A stretch of DNA of 50,950 nucleotides, from IMG/VR virus record IMGVR_UViG_3300030380_004776, positions 1 through 50,950 of that record; one strand, given 5' to 3'. The notes under the pieces were generated by a model. It saw only the letters and a program-made list of their open reading frames with translations, searched no databases and was not told the origin of the DNA. Shown here one piece after another: positions 16,268 to 25,227 of the stretch; positions within the stretch are counted from its first letter, which is position 1, and each line of letters starts with the position of its first letter. The position numbers and the translations under genes are program-made. This DNA comes from a virus.

Positions 16268-17128
16268 CTAATTAGCACTCACGTCTATTACATCTCCTTG
16301 TTTTTTCAAAGAGACTTCTCCTACTAGATCAAGATAATTTTCTGCACCTTGTCCAGAGTTTTCCATAATTTCCATAGCTGTTGTAAAATCTGCATTGTTA
16401 TTCTCAGCAATTTTAATTGCATCTGCAAAGTAACCATCTAAAGCTTTCATTTTTCCTTCAAACGTAGCTTCAGTATCTCCAAGTTGTGGTATAAGTTTTG
16501 TAATTCTTTTTGCTTCTTGTTCAGATACTGCTGCACCTGATATAGCTTGTGTTATAAAAGAAGTGGCTTGTTGAATTTTACCTTTCATTGCAGCGTAGTT
16601 TTTTGAATACTCAGACCCACCTGCTTTACCTAGAGTAGCTTTAATTCTATTTAAATCAGCAAAACCAACTGGCTTACCTAAAGCATAATAGTCAGATTGT
16701 ATTTTTGATAAAATACTTCTTACTCTTTTTCCACCTTGAATTTGTTTTATTTGTTCAGCTGATGGTTTTGACACAACGGTAATTTTTCCTTTACCATCTA
16801 TTTGTGCGATAGTTCCAACTGGTAAATTAGCAGCTTTAACTTCATCAGTAGTTAATGTTCTACTCAAATCAGAAGCAGTGGCTTTTTGTTTTTCGACAGA
16901 TAAAATAGTGGCCGGTAGTTTTCCAAGTCCTTCTCCTAAAGCACTAAATACAGGAGCAGTTCCTTCTCCTTTGGCTTGTAATAATGGAGCAGCAAGTGTT
17001 GCGGCATAAATAGCTTTTTCTTTAGGAGATAAAGAACTTATACCACCAGTTTGAAAATGTTTTATAGTTGGTTTTAAAGTTTTAAAATATCTATCCTTAA
17101 ATAATTTTCTAGTTAATACTTTATCCAT
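16268..17128 (-). CDS. Internal virion protein (286 aa)
   Basis: Helical protein with a Lys-rich N-terminus and a hydrophobic Ala-rich stretch (IYAATLAAPLLQ, about 40-52). A short strand-rich segment VGTIAQIDGKGKITVVSKPS is in the centre and helices follow. ATG is preceded by GAGGTA. It lies between the 885-aa and 279-aa ejection candidates with almost no spacing. No named family recognised; virion location inferred. Confidence 0.55.
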   Translation of the reverse strand: MDKVLTRKLFKDRYFKTLKPTIKHFQTGGISSLSPKEKAIYAATLAAPLLQAKGEGTAPVFSALGEGLGKLPATILSVEKQKATASDLSRTLTTDEVKAANLPVGTIAQIDGKGKITVVSKPSAEQIKQIQGGKRVRSILSKIQSDYYALGKPVGFADLNRIKATLGKAGGSEYSKNYAAMKGKIQQATSFITQAISGAAVSEQEAKRITKLIPQLGDTEATFEGKMKALDGYFADAIKIAENNNADFTTAMEIMENSGQGAENYLDLVGEVSLKKQGDVIDVSAN

Positions 17129-17129
17129 A

Positions 17130-17969
17130 CTACCTCGGTTGCATTAAGTTGTAAGCAGAGTATGCACCTAGTCCTGCACCTAATGCTTGTCCAACTGGGT
17201 TAGCACCGGGAGCCGTGGTTGCTGTAAGTGTACTCTGTGTTGTTGGTAAATTTGTCATAATACCTTTTAAGAATTCTATTCTTTGGTAAGGTTCATATTG
17301 TCTTTGTAACGCAGTTTGTCTTTGAGCATCTAATGCAGCTTGGCCTATTCCTCTTTGAACTCCACCTGCCTGCATTTGAGCTTGAATGTCAGCAAGAGAC
17401 ATAGCTTGTTGTTGAGCACCTAATTGACCTAATGTTGCTCCAGCAGCTAATTGTTGTTGTCTTTGAGTTTGAGCTGCACCTAATGCAGTTTGAAAACCTT
17501 GTGCTTGAGCTTGTCCAATATTAGCTAGTCTTGCTCTTTCTATTTCAGCTTCAGCAATACCTTGTCTTCCTCCACCAAAAGCACCACTTGCAACTGCTTG
17601 TGCACCTAATCTATTTGTAGCCATTTGTGCCTGTCTTGTAATTTCATCAGTAACAAATGATTGATAAGGATTTAAAAAAGAAGATATATTCGGAGCAGTC
17701 TGTGCAGTTTGTAATGCAGTTATACCTTGACCAACTGTACCAGCACCTACACCAGTTTGTCCAGCTTGAGTAATAGCCGCTTGTTCTATTCCTGAAAGAG
17801 GAGCAACTTGCACTGCTGGTAATGAAACTGGAGAAGAAGCTAATTTAGCCGCTTGATCATATAACGATAATTTTCTTGCTTCAACACCTGGAGCTTCTCT
17901 TTGTGTTACAACTGAAGTGCCACTTTGCTGTGCAGGAGCACTACCACCACCACCAAAAATAAAACTCAT
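17130..17969 (-). CDS. Ala/Gln-rich internal virion protein (279 aa)
   Basis: Low-complexity protein dominated by Ala, Gln and Gly (for example QAQAQGFQTALGAAQTQRQ), with a Gly-rich N-terminus (MSFIFGGGGSA) and Gly/Ala-rich C-terminus. Helical Ala/Gln-rich proteins of this size are common in the ejection sets of marine podoviruses and resemble T7 gp14 in position and composition, not in clear sequence identity. Likely forms part of the channel for genome delivery. Confidence 0.55.
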   Translation of the reverse strand: MSFIFGGGGSAPAQQSGTSVVTQREAPGVEARKLSLYDQAAKLASSPVSLPAVQVAPLSGIEQAAITQAGQTGVGAGTVGQGITALQTAQTAPNISSFLNPYQSFVTDEITRQAQMATNRLGAQAVASGAFGGGRQGIAEAEIERARLANIGQAQAQGFQTALGAAQTQRQQQLAAGATLGQLGAQQQAMSLADIQAQMQAGGVQRGIGQAALDAQRQTALQRQYEPYQRIEFLKGIMTNLPTTQSTLTATTAPGANPVGQALGAGLGAYSAYNLMQPR

Positions 17970-18430
17970 TATTTAATCTCCTTTGTATATAAATATCTTT
18001 TTACTCCCCAACCTTTTGTTTTTAAAAAAGGTTGCCAACCTGGTCTTGCGTGTACAGCTATTCTTTTACAACTAGCTGATTTAGCAAGTCCCTCTAATGT
18101 TTCTGCAAGATCGTCTTGCCATAATTCTCTTTTTTCTCCTTTTAATAAAATCACTTCGCATTGATTAAAGTTAGGAAGAGCCGTGATTCGTGTAACACAT
18201 ACACCGAATACTTTGTATTGAATACCATCATCAGAACCAAACATAACAAATAATTGCATTTGGCCTTCTTTAATTAATTTTTTCAAATCACTTATATCCA
18301 TAGGATCACCATCATATTTTAAACCCTCTCTCAACATAAAGTCTACCAAGTTCCAATACTCATCAAGCATTCTTGGAAAAATCTCAAGTACCTCTACTTG
18401 TTTTTTTATTTTAGTTTGGTTTACTTGCAT
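17969..18430 (-). CDS. GNAT-fold acetyltransferase-like virion-module protein (153 aa)
   Basis: Strand order with DGIQYKVFGVCVTRITALPNFNQCEVILLKG, then a helix LAETLEGLAKSASCKRIAVHARPGWQPFLKTKGW, resembles the GNAT fold, with the last part matching the usual GF..Y region. The acetyl-CoA pyrophosphate loop (Q/RxxGxG/A) is not clear, so enzymatic activity is uncertain. Overlaps its neighbours on both sides inside the ejection-protein block. Confidence 0.5.
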   Translation of the reverse strand: MQVNQTKIKKQVEVLEIFPRMLDEYWNLVDFMLREGLKYDGDPMDISDLKKLIKEGQMQLFVMFGSDDGIQYKVFGVCVTRITALPNFNQCEVILLKGEKRELWQDDLAETLEGLAKSASCKRIAVHARPGWQPFLKTKGWGVKRYLYTKEIK

Positions 18431-19349
18431 TGACTAAATCGTAAATTCTTTTTAATTTTTTTTGTTGGTCATAGAAAAAATCTGCACCAGCTTTTCTCAT
18501 GCCTTTAAAACTTTTTGGATCAGCACCAGATAATATACCAGCTCCTAATACAGCGTCAGCACGAGATACAAATTCACCATCAGCTAATTGAGCTAACATT
18601 GTATCTTCATCTTTATCACCAGCTCCCGCACCATCCTCTACATAACCCTCTGCTCTTACATAATTGTTAACATCATTTTCATTATGATCAATTTTAGATG
18701 GAAGATAATTTATACCACCTTGATTATATTTTGGTATAGCAGTAGCAAGTCCACCTTGATTTGCATAAAACATATCCGATCCGTATATAGCTGATCTTGC
18801 TGGCATAGCATTTGCTACTGGTTCAAAACCACCTTCAAGTTTTTGTGATTGTTCTTTATATGCTTGTTTATAATCTTCTTCTGTAAAAGGTGGTTTAGGT
18901 TCTTCACCCCCACTGTCTAACAATGGTAAAATGCTTCCACCTATAAGTGCAGTTTCAAGTGGATTTTCTTTGGCTTTAGTGATTAAAGATTTTATACCTG
19001 TTTCTGCAGGTGCTGCTTCCATTACATTTAAACCTGAAAGTTCCCCACCTCTTGAAACTATTTCATTACCAAATTTATCTACACCTATAACTTTACCTTG
19101 CGGTAAGTTTGCTTTATTTAAAAAACTAGAACCTAAATTTCCTTTAGGTGCCATAGTCGCGGCTTCTTTGCCAAAACCTAAACCTGAAAAAGCTGATCCT
19201 TGTCCCACACCCATTCCAGCTCCACCAACTTGTCCTATAGCATAAGAACCACCACCAACTAAGGCTGCATCTCTTAATGCTCTTTTTGTAGATTTACCTC
19301 TAAGTTTTTGTACGCCAAATGTGGCTAATGCTAATGTGAATGGATCCAT
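18411..19349 (-). CDS. Virion-associated protein, Gly/Ala-rich (312 aa)
   Basis: First gene of the ejection block, served by the promoter at 19376-19404 and an AGGA ribosome site. Gly/Ala-rich N-terminus, then a segment DEDTMLAQLADGEFVSRADAVLGAGILSGADPKS followed by a basic helix. The LADGEFV-type motif recurs in marine phage structural proteins. Exact function unknown. Confidence 0.55.
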   Translation of the reverse strand: MDPFTLALATFGVQKLRGKSTKRALRDAALVGGGSYAIGQVGGAGMGVGQGSAFSGLGFGKEAATMAPKGNLGSSFLNKANLPQGKVIGVDKFGNEIVSRGGELSGLNVMEAAPAETGIKSLITKAKENPLETALIGGSILPLLDSGGEEPKPPFTEEDYKQAYKEQSQKLEGGFEPVANAMPARSAIYGSDMFYANQGGLATAIPKYNQGGINYLPSKIDHNENDVNNYVRAEGYVEDGAGAGDKDEDTMLAQLADGEFVSRADAVLGAGILSGADPKSFKGMRKAGADFFYDQQKKLKRIYDLVNASKPN

Positions 19350-19375
19350 ATACTATTTTCCTAATTATAGTATAC

Positions 19376-19404
19376 ATTATACCTTTTTAACCTTTGATTA
19401 TCAA
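19376..19404 (-). promoter_or_regulatory. Strong candidate sigma70 promoter for the ejection-protein operon
   Basis: TTGATA (19399-19404), 17-base spacer ending in AAAAAGG, perfect TATAAT (19376-19381), minus strand. It spans the stop codon of the glycosyltransferase gene and gives a leader of about 20 bases before the ATG at 19349. The same layout occurs at 29570-29598. Confidence 0.65.
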
Positions 19405-20271
19405 CTCATCAGCAAAACGACCTTGATAACAATGCTCACCAACATGGACTATAGGGGCTTCAACATATGCATAACATTTACCACCAATATCTTTCCATAA
19501 TTTACAAAAACTAAAATCTTCTCCTAAATATGATTTTGTTTCAGGGTCGTGTAAACAATCAAAGAAATTCCATAGATGTGGTCTATCTACATATTGTCCA
19601 TTTATAACAGTTTTTTGCACTATACCTTTATCTGGATATGCCTTAATCATTTTTTCAAATACAGACCTTTTAATTAACATACAACCAGTTGGACTATGGG
19701 TTACTTCCATAACACCGTTATCAACTTTAATGCTTTTAGGGTTTGCAACTTTAATGGGATAAGTATTAAGCATTTTTTTTAAATCTTCAGGTTTTTTTAC
19801 TTCTCCTTTTTTTATTTTATCAAACAGTTTATCCCACATCATAGTCTTTAATGGATAAGGTATAGATATAAGTTCTTTGTTTTTTTGAATCATTTTAAAA
19901 ATTGATGGTGTATGAAAATAGATATCTGAATCTATAAATAACATATGAGTGTGTTTACTTTCTAAAAAACTAGATACACATAAATTTCTACCTTGTGTTA
20001 TTAGAGAAGACTTCATTAAACAAAACTGTGTTTCAACTCCAGCATCTAATGCATGTTTTTGTAATTCTAATAAAGCTTGTGTGTAGTGAATAGAACAATC
20101 ACTATGAACAGGAGTTGCTATGAATATTGAAAAGTCTGCTTTTGGTTTGGTCTCTTTAGATTTATTTTTCCACAACGGTGTTATAGCTTTTTCATGTGGT
20201 TGTGGATCGGTTTTTAATTCAGTCAAAGTTTGATAAGTATCTTCATTTACAAATTGATCATTTTCTTTCAT
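19387..20271 (-). CDS. Glycosyltransferase, GT-A/family 2-like (294 aa)
   Basis: Starts a GT-A-like region at FSIFIATPVHSDCSIHYTQALLELQKHALDAGVETQF, followed by SLITQGRNLCVSSFLES and a DxD-type metal site in MLFIDSDIYF. Later SPTGCMLIKRSVFEKM and GEDFSFCKLWKDIGGKCY fit the acceptor-binding half of phage glycosyltransferases. Probably adds sugar to a virion protein or host surface glycan. The start has an AGGAAAA site. It heads the downstream end of the glycan cassette. Confidence 0.8.
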   Translation of the reverse strand: MKENDQFVNEDTYQTLTELKTDPQPHEKAITPLWKNKSKETKPKADFSIFIATPVHSDCSIHYTQALLELQKHALDAGVETQFCLMKSSLITQGRNLCVSSFLESKHTHMLFIDSDIYFHTPSIFKMIQKNKELISIPYPLKTMMWDKLFDKIKKGEVKKPEDLKKMLNTYPIKVANPKSIKVDNGVMEVTHSPTGCMLIKRSVFEKMIKAYPDKGIVQKTVINGQYVDRPHLWNFFDCLHDPETKSYLGEDFSFCKLWKDIGGKCYAYVEAPIVHVGEHCYQGRFADELIIKG

Positions 20272-20715
20272 TTAATTTTTTCCTATTGAAATTGATAATG
20301 TTATTCTTGGAGACAACCCTACTGATTGATGCCATTCTCCTTGTTCTACATAAAGTAAATCTCCTGGACATACAATGTATTTTTCACCCTCTACTAAATA
20401 AAGAGTTTCTCCGTACAAATTAAATAATAAAACACTGCAATTATCGGTGTGTGCAAATCCACTTACTCCACTTACAAAACTCATAAATATAAAAGGATCA
20501 TAGGCTTTGTCTATAATTTTAAGTTTAATGCAAATTTTATTTATTAATTGTTGAAAAAATTTGTCAACGTGAACATTTTCTACTTTGATTACATTGTGCA
20601 AAACGTTTTTTTCTTTCTCAAATATTTTAGATAAGTAATGATCTTTTGAAAGTAATTTAAACAACTCATTAAAGTCTAATAAAGTTTTATCAAAGTCTTT
20701 ATAAATTTTTGGCAC
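20272..20715 (-). CDS. JmjC/cupin-like Fe(II)/2OG oxygenase (147 aa)
   Basis: A double-stranded beta-helix with GFAHTDNCSVLLFNLYGETLYLVEG (H89 and D91, the HxD pair), a GDLLYVEQGEWHQ strand with distal H129, and SPRITLSIS with R137. The WHQSV pattern is JmjC/cupin-like rather than prolyl-hydroxylase-like. Sits between two glycosyltransferase genes, so a modified glycan or glycoprotein could be its target (inference). Confidence 0.75.
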   Translation of the reverse strand: MPKIYKDFDKTLLDFNELFKLLSKDHYLSKIFEKEKNVLHNVIKVENVHVDKFFQQLINKICIKLKIIDKAYDPFIFMSFVSGVSGFAHTDNCSVLLFNLYGETLYLVEGEKYIVCPGDLLYVEQGEWHQSVGLSPRITLSISIGKN

Positions 20716-21631
20716 TCAAAGCTCCCTTTAAAAAATTTGTCCATTCTTGTCCTTTTTTATCCCAGTTATAAAATTTTTTATAGTATTTTTGTTGTTCATT
20801 TAAATGGTCTTGAACAGATTCTTCATGTAAATAATTAGAAGCAGTATTAATAGCACTCGCAGTATCTAAAGCCATTTGTTCATAGTTTGTAGAATAATTT
20901 ATGTACACTGGCCACTCAGCACAAGTTTCATACAATGCACCAAAATTATTTGTAATAACATGTACGCCAGAAGCTAGTGCTTCTAAAGCAGACACACAAG
21001 ATGTTTCTTCAAATATACAAGGGTAAACAAACATATCATAATTTGGCATCATCTCTTTAATAAATTCATTTGGCTTGTAACCAATATAATTTACATTTGA
21101 TAATTCTTTTGCTTGTTCATAAAGAGGTAAGAATTCTTCATCATGTGATTTACTAAAATCACTTCCATAGACTTGCGAGGATGAATATACATCTAGTATA
21201 ATATTAGGGTTTTTTATTTCTTGCATTGCTCGAAGTAATACATTTAATCCTCTCCAAGGTGTACAGTGATGCACTAAACGTATAGGCTCTCCTTTTTTAT
21301 ATATTTTTCTTATAGGAAATTCTTCAATACCATTTTTAATAACTATTGATCGTTCAGTTGGTATGTCAAAAAAATATCTAAATTTTTCATAATTCCAATG
21401 ACTGTTAAAAACATACCAATCATATTCTTTATGTCGTTCTTTATTTCTAAAAAACTCTTGAAGATTTGGTTGATCATAAGAATTTTTTTGCCATAAGATA
21501 TTCATCTTATTTTTGTCAATGGGAACTTTACCAGGTATAGAAGTACATATTTGAACTTGATCTAGTAATTCTTTAGAAACGTTTCTTTGTAACATTTCCA
21601 TTTGTAATTCAGTTGCACCTCTTGGCTTCAT
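20699..21631 (-). CDS. Glycosyltransferase, GT-B fold/family 4-like (310 aa)
   Basis: C-terminal lobe carries the GT4 pattern EETSCVSALEALASGVHVITNNFGALYET with the nucleotide-sugar-binding Glu, preceded by IRLVHHCTPWRGLNVLLRAMQEI (domain-linker motif) and VNYIGYKPNEFIKEMMPNYDMFVYP. The N-terminal acceptor lobe is short, but SHWNYEKFRYFF and SIVIKNGIE are typical. Transfers a sugar from a nucleotide donor. Overlaps the oxygenase gene by 17 bases. Confidence 0.88.
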   Translation of the reverse strand: MKPRGATELQMEMLQRNVSKELLDQVQICTSIPGKVPIDKNKMNILWQKNSYDQPNLQEFFRNKERHKEYDWYVFNSHWNYEKFRYFFDIPTERSIVIKNGIEEFPIRKIYKKGEPIRLVHHCTPWRGLNVLLRAMQEIKNPNIILDVYSSSQVYGSDFSKSHDEEFLPLYEQAKELSNVNYIGYKPNEFIKEMMPNYDMFVYPCIFEETSCVSALEALASGVHVITNNFGALYETCAEWPVYINYSTNYEQMALDTASAINTASNYLHEESVQDHLNEQQKYYKKFYNWDKKGQEWTNFLKGALSAKNL

Positions 21632-21634
21632 AAA

Positions 21635-21832
21635 TTATTTTTTTGTATGTGCATCCATAGAAACTCGTGTCACTGTAATTTCTAAATCTTGTCTAAAATC
21701 ATCTGCAGTAGTATCAGTATTAGGATCAGCAACATCAGAGTCAAACTCAGCTTTATCAGCATAAATTTTTCCAGTTCTCTTATGTTTAATTATTTCTTTT
21801 GCCTCTGCTGGAATTTTTGGTAAATCGTTCAT
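21635..21832 (-). CDS. Small hypothetical protein (65 aa)
   Basis: Short polar protein with a central HKRTGKIYADKAEFDSDVADPNTDTTADDFRQDLEITV segment. AGGGAGAG precedes the ATG, which overlaps the preceding stop as TAATG. The early part resembles small phage proteins that sit beside virion genes, but I cannot name a family. Confidence 0.55.
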   Translation of the reverse strand: MNDLPKIPAEAKEIIKHKRTGKIYADKAEFDSDVADPNTDTTADDFRQDLEITVTRVSMDAHTKK

Positions 21833-21963
21833 TATACTCTCCCTTGTTTATGGTATTTCTTATAACTTCTTTTTTCATTTTTGTTAAGTCTTTTTTTGTG
21901 TCGACCTGGCCTTTTTCTAGGTTTTGGTCTTGGTACGTAGTGAATAAACTTTTGTCTAGCCAT
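21832..21963 (-). CDS. Small very basic protein (43 aa)
   Basis: A short frame from ATG 21963: MARQKFIHYVPRPKPRKRPG followed by a run of Arg, Lys, His and Tyr. About half the residues are basic. Such short Arg/Lys-rich proteins recur in marine phages near virion genes and may bind nucleic acid. It overlaps both neighbours (the sulfotransferase stop at 21956, and the next ATG as TAATG), which supports translation. Confidence 0.65.
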   Translation of the reverse strand: MARQKFIHYVPRPKPRKRPGRHKKRLNKNEKRSYKKYHKQGRV

Positions 21964-22561
21964 AGATTACTTTATAATCTTTGTAATAATAGTTTTTTAT
22001 ACAATTAATTTGCGATGGTGTAAACTCTATATCATTTGTAGAATCGTAATCACCTTTTTCATAATCAAGACTAATCTGATCAAATTTAAAGTTAAATTTT
22101 TCGTTTAACCACTCAATAAATTTTTTATCTAGCCCATTTTCATATTGCCAAATATGTGTATCATAAGACAAAAAATTTACTTGTGGCACAAACCAATTAT
22201 GAGAAGTTGAAATTATTTGATTGTTAATAAAAATATTTAAATCATCTATTACTCGTGTAACATTTTGTTCATTTAAATCTACATCGTTAATTTTAAAGGT
22301 AGCCTTAAGTAATGATTTAAAACGTGAGACAGGGTCTCTTACTACTGTAAATTTTGTTAAATCTTTTTTACTTGAAAGTTGTAAATAATATGGATACTCA
22401 AAATGTGCAACATCAATATCTTTTTGTTTTATTTTATCTTTTTGAAAAAAAGTATAGTCTGTAAAATTACAACTATAATTATTTCGTCTAAATAAATTTT
22501 CAACATATCTACCACCCGTTCTTGGAATGTGCACAAAATAAAATTGATTGTTAATTAACAT
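21956..22561 (-). CDS. Sulfotransferase-family protein (201 aa)
   Basis: Both PAPS-binding signatures are present: HIPRTGG (11-17) is the 5'-phosphosulfate loop and VVRDPVSRF (73-81) the 3'-phosphate motif. These place it in the carbohydrate sulfotransferase group. It would transfer sulfate from PAPS to a sugar or tyrosine. It is adjacent to two glycosyltransferase genes, so a sulfated glycan product is a reasonable inference. Joined to the neighbouring gene at 22561 by a TAATG overlap. Confidence 0.85.
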   Translation of the reverse strand: MLINNQFYFVHIPRTGGRYVENLFRRNNYSCNFTDYTFFQKDKIKQKDIDVAHFEYPYYLQLSSKKDLTKFTVVRDPVSRFKSLLKATFKINDVDLNEQNVTRVIDDLNIFINNQIISTSHNWFVPQVNFLSYDTHIWQYENGLDKKFIEWLNEKFNFKFDQISLDYEKGDYDSTNDIEFTPSQINCIKNYYYKDYKVIYG

Positions 22562-22911
22562 TAACCATTTTCTTGTGATCTATCTATAAGTGCGTAACTT
22601 ATTGCTCCTTGAATTGCATTACTTCCTGTAGCTGCTTGTACTGTTATTGCATCACCTGCTTCTAAATTTAAACCTTGAGGTGTAGCATTAACTTGTGATT
22701 TAGCAGCAACTTCATCTCTAAAAAATTCATACTCAGTGTTTGAATCAGAAGCATCTACTAAATTCATGTTTACTAAAATACCTGAAGAGGCATCGTTGTT
22801 AGAACAATAAACACTTTTAACTATTATTGTTGCATCACTAGGGCACGTTAGTGCTGTAGTTTTACCGGTACTAGCTTGTTTGTAACCTTGATTTTTATAT
22901 CTAATTGTCAT
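22561..22911 (-). CDS. Small beta-rich structural protein (116 aa)
   Basis: Composition and strand pattern (TTALTCPSDATIIVKSVYCSNNDASSGILVNMNLVDAS ... LEAGDAITVQAATGSNAIQGAISYALID) are those of small phage head or tail decoration proteins with a beta-sandwich. The same general shape is seen in the 97-aa and 110-aa proteins at 38158 and 38455. Overlaps the previous stop as ATGA. Precise location in the virion unknown. Confidence 0.6.
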   Translation of the reverse strand: MTIRYKNQGYKQASTGKTTALTCPSDATIIVKSVYCSNNDASSGILVNMNLVDASDSNTEYEFFRDEVAAKSQVNATPQGLNLEAGDAITVQAATGSNAIQGAISYALIDRSQENG

Positions 22912-23072
22912 GATAAAAAGTAATTAAAAGCATCTTGTTCATTTTTTATTTCTCTTTGATAAGAAGTGTTTAACTTATCTTTTAAAGTTTGTAAAGATTG
23001 TGCTACTTGTCTTTGATTGTCTTCAGTATAAATCGGTGTTGGTTCAGGTATTACTACATCAATTCTAGCCAT
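22908..23072 (-). CDS. Small hypothetical protein (54 aa)
   Basis: A short frame with TAATG overlap to the nozzle gene upstream and ATGA overlap to the next gene. Product MARIDVVIPEPTPIYTEDNQ then a helix (RQVAQSLQTLKDKLNTSYQREIKNEQDAF). Coupled overlaps at both ends support it as a real gene of the tail operon; role unknown. Confidence 0.6.
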   Translation of the reverse strand: MARIDVVIPEPTPIYTEDNQRQVAQSLQTLKDKLNTSYQREIKNEQDAFNYFLS

Positions 23073-25222
23073 TATCTCATACCATCTGGTTGTACATCTG
23101 CCCTAAAAGTTCCATATCTCCAATTTTGATCAGTAGATAAATTTGCAACTTTAATACTTGCAAATCTTGATCTTGCTCTTGTGTCTACTTTTTCTGTTGT
23201 ACTATTAACAGTAAAAGGTCCGAGAGGCGAGGATGCTGCAGTATTAGACGGAAACTTTCTTAAGTTGATAGTTATTTGTGCATCACCAGTAATTAATTTA
23301 AAATCAGGAAAGAATCTTCTAAGACTCATAAAAAATTGACCATCTCCTCCTTGAGATAAATCAAAATCTCCAGATTGGATAAAAGCAGGTATAGCTGTTT
23401 TAGTACCAGCTGAGTCAACTTCATTGTTACCTACCTCATGTGCATAATATGTTGAAGCTCCATTTGCATTCGTAACTCCTTGAATTGTTGGAAAAGTAGG
23501 AGTTCCTGAAGATGAGAATTCTGTTGCGTAAGGATTATCATATAAAGTTGCATCAAACCAAGTAGTTCTTGATAATGATCCAGTTGTCCAAGTTTGTTCT
23601 GTGTAATTATAAGTTACGACTCTGTCAATTAATGTTGAATTAGCTTTAGGGTAAAACCAACTAATTTCTTCATACAAATGATTTAGTCCTGCATAAATTT
23701 GTTCACCATTAGAGTAACTTAAACCAAGATTGTCTCCTTTATTCGTAAATACAAAATCTTCAACTAAACATGGTACAGATTTTACAGTACCATCATAAAC
23801 AAAAAAACCTCCAGCTTGACCCATCCACCAAACTGCACCGTTAACATATTTCACAGCATGTTGTCCTATTAATCCACAATTAGAACCTACTTGCCTAATT
23901 GAAAAAGTAAAAGGTGGACCAACGAATTGCATAACATATGCAGATGTATCAGTTAATATTAAAATATAATCTTTACCTTTTGCGGCTCCAACAATTTTTG
24001 TTCCTGAGTCAATTCTAAAAGTACCAGCAGTATTTATAGAAGTAGGAGCATAATCAGAAATATCTTCTTGATCTGAAAATCTAATAAACATCTTATCTTG
24101 TGTTGAACTTGTACCTATAGTTGTTTCTGTTCCCAAAAGAATTAAATGTCTATCTCTTTCAGAAACAATAGACATGACTGAAGTAGTAGGAGCACCACTT
24201 ACGACAGTAGCTCTAGTTGATAGTGCAGCAGCTAAAGTTGAAATAGTGTCCCATTCAAAAGTTTTACCATTTTTTATAGTAGCAATTAATTTTGATCCAA
24301 AATGATCTAATGACCAAGAAGCTGATTCTAGTGTTACCCCACCTGTTAGTGACGCAGTACCCCATCCTAAATATATTTCAACTGAAGCACCCGTAGAATG
24401 TGCAGTTCTTGTTCCCGCTACTCCTCTAGTGATACCAGTTAAATCATTTGAAGAAATACCAGTGTAACTTATAAATTCAGTGCCTACTTTAATTGTGCCT
24501 GAAGTTGGAAAACCAACAACTGAAGATAATGTAATAGAAGTACCCGACCCTCCTGTACCAGCAGTATCATCTTGTAATAAACCATTTAAAGTAGATATAA
24601 CTCCAGATGAGCCTCCCCATCCTGATGTACCATATCCAAAACCAGATGTTTGATTTAAAGGACCAACTTTAACATAAGGGTTAATTACAGCAGAACCACT
24701 TGCCGCAACAGTAGTTCCAGCATTGGCAGCCATAGTAATTGTAAAAGTGTCTTGTGATGGTACGGTCACTACTTCAAAAGTATTAGTTGTAAAATCTGCA
24801 GCTGAATAACCAGCTCCACTTGGAGGTGTTACAGAGGTAAATGTAAATAAATCTCCAGCAGATAATCCATGAGCAATTTTATTTACTGTTACGGTAGGAC
24901 TAGTATTAACCGTTGTAAATGTTGCTCCTGAAATTGCAGCATCTAGTGGTGTAATATCGTAAAAAGCATCTTCAAAATATATAAGTAAAACTTTGTTTGT
25001 ACCAATTGCTGAGTATCTTCTTCCATCTAAATCTGCCCAAACTAATTGATCTCTAGCTGCACCACACAAAGTGTTTGCAGTAATTTGTTCCCAACCACCT
25101 ATTTTTTCAGGTAAGCCATATCTAAATCTTACAAAATCCCCATCAGTCCATTGTCCCTCAGCACCCGTTGCGGTTACTTGTTTATTAAATCCTGGTCTAA
25201 TCTGTACATTTGTTAAAGGCAT
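23072..25222 (-). CDS. Tail nozzle/hub (DNA stabilisation) protein (716 aa)
   Basis: N-terminus MPLTNVQIRPGFNKQVTATG ... WTDGDFVRFRYGLPEKIGGWEQI is typical of large podovirus tail hub or nozzle proteins (P22 gp10/T7 gp12 position). Residues about 105-180 form a HGLSAGDLFTFTS-type beta domain; residues 222-285 hold a second small domain that also occurs in the 303-aa tail protein. The C-terminal half has propeller-like repeats with many aromatic residues. The start has no Shine-Dalgarno, but a promoter at 25228-25256 would give a leaderless message. Confidence 0.78.
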   Translation of the reverse strand: MPLTNVQIRPGFNKQVTATGAEGQWTDGDFVRFRYGLPEKIGGWEQITANTLCGAARDQLVWADLDGRRYSAIGTNKVLLIYFEDAFYDITPLDAAISGATFTTVNTSPTVTVNKIAHGLSAGDLFTFTSVTPPSGAGYSAADFTTNTFEVVTVPSQDTFTITMAANAGTTVAASGSAVINPYVKVGPLNQTSGFGYGTSGWGGSSGVISTLNGLLQDDTAGTGGSGTSITLSSVVGFPTSGTIKVGTEFISYTGISSNDLTGITRGVAGTRTAHSTGASVEIYLGWGTASLTGGVTLESASWSLDHFGSKLIATIKNGKTFEWDTISTLAAALSTRATVVSGAPTTSVMSIVSERDRHLILLGTETTIGTSSTQDKMFIRFSDQEDISDYAPTSINTAGTFRIDSGTKIVGAAKGKDYILILTDTSAYVMQFVGPPFTFSIRQVGSNCGLIGQHAVKYVNGAVWWMGQAGGFFVYDGTVKSVPCLVEDFVFTNKGDNLGLSYSNGEQIYAGLNHLYEEISWFYPKANSTLIDRVVTYNYTEQTWTTGSLSRTTWFDATLYDNPYATEFSSSGTPTFPTIQGVTNANGASTYYAHEVGNNEVDSAGTKTAIPAFIQSGDFDLSQGGDGQFFMSLRRFFPDFKLITGDAQITINLRKFPSNTAASSPLGPFTVNSTTEKVDTRARSRFASIKVANLSTDQNWRYGTFRADVQPDGMR
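24368..24559 (-). repeat. Inserted beta domain shared with the 303-aa tail protein
   Basis: Encodes residues 222-285 of the nozzle protein, with SGTIKVGTEFISYTG, LTGITRGVAGT and AHSTGASVEI. The counterpart at 32733-32933 has SGTIQIGLEFITYTG, LTGATRGARGS and AHAAGVPV. The two copies align through their length. Confidence 0.75.
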
Positions 25223-25227
25223 AAGAC

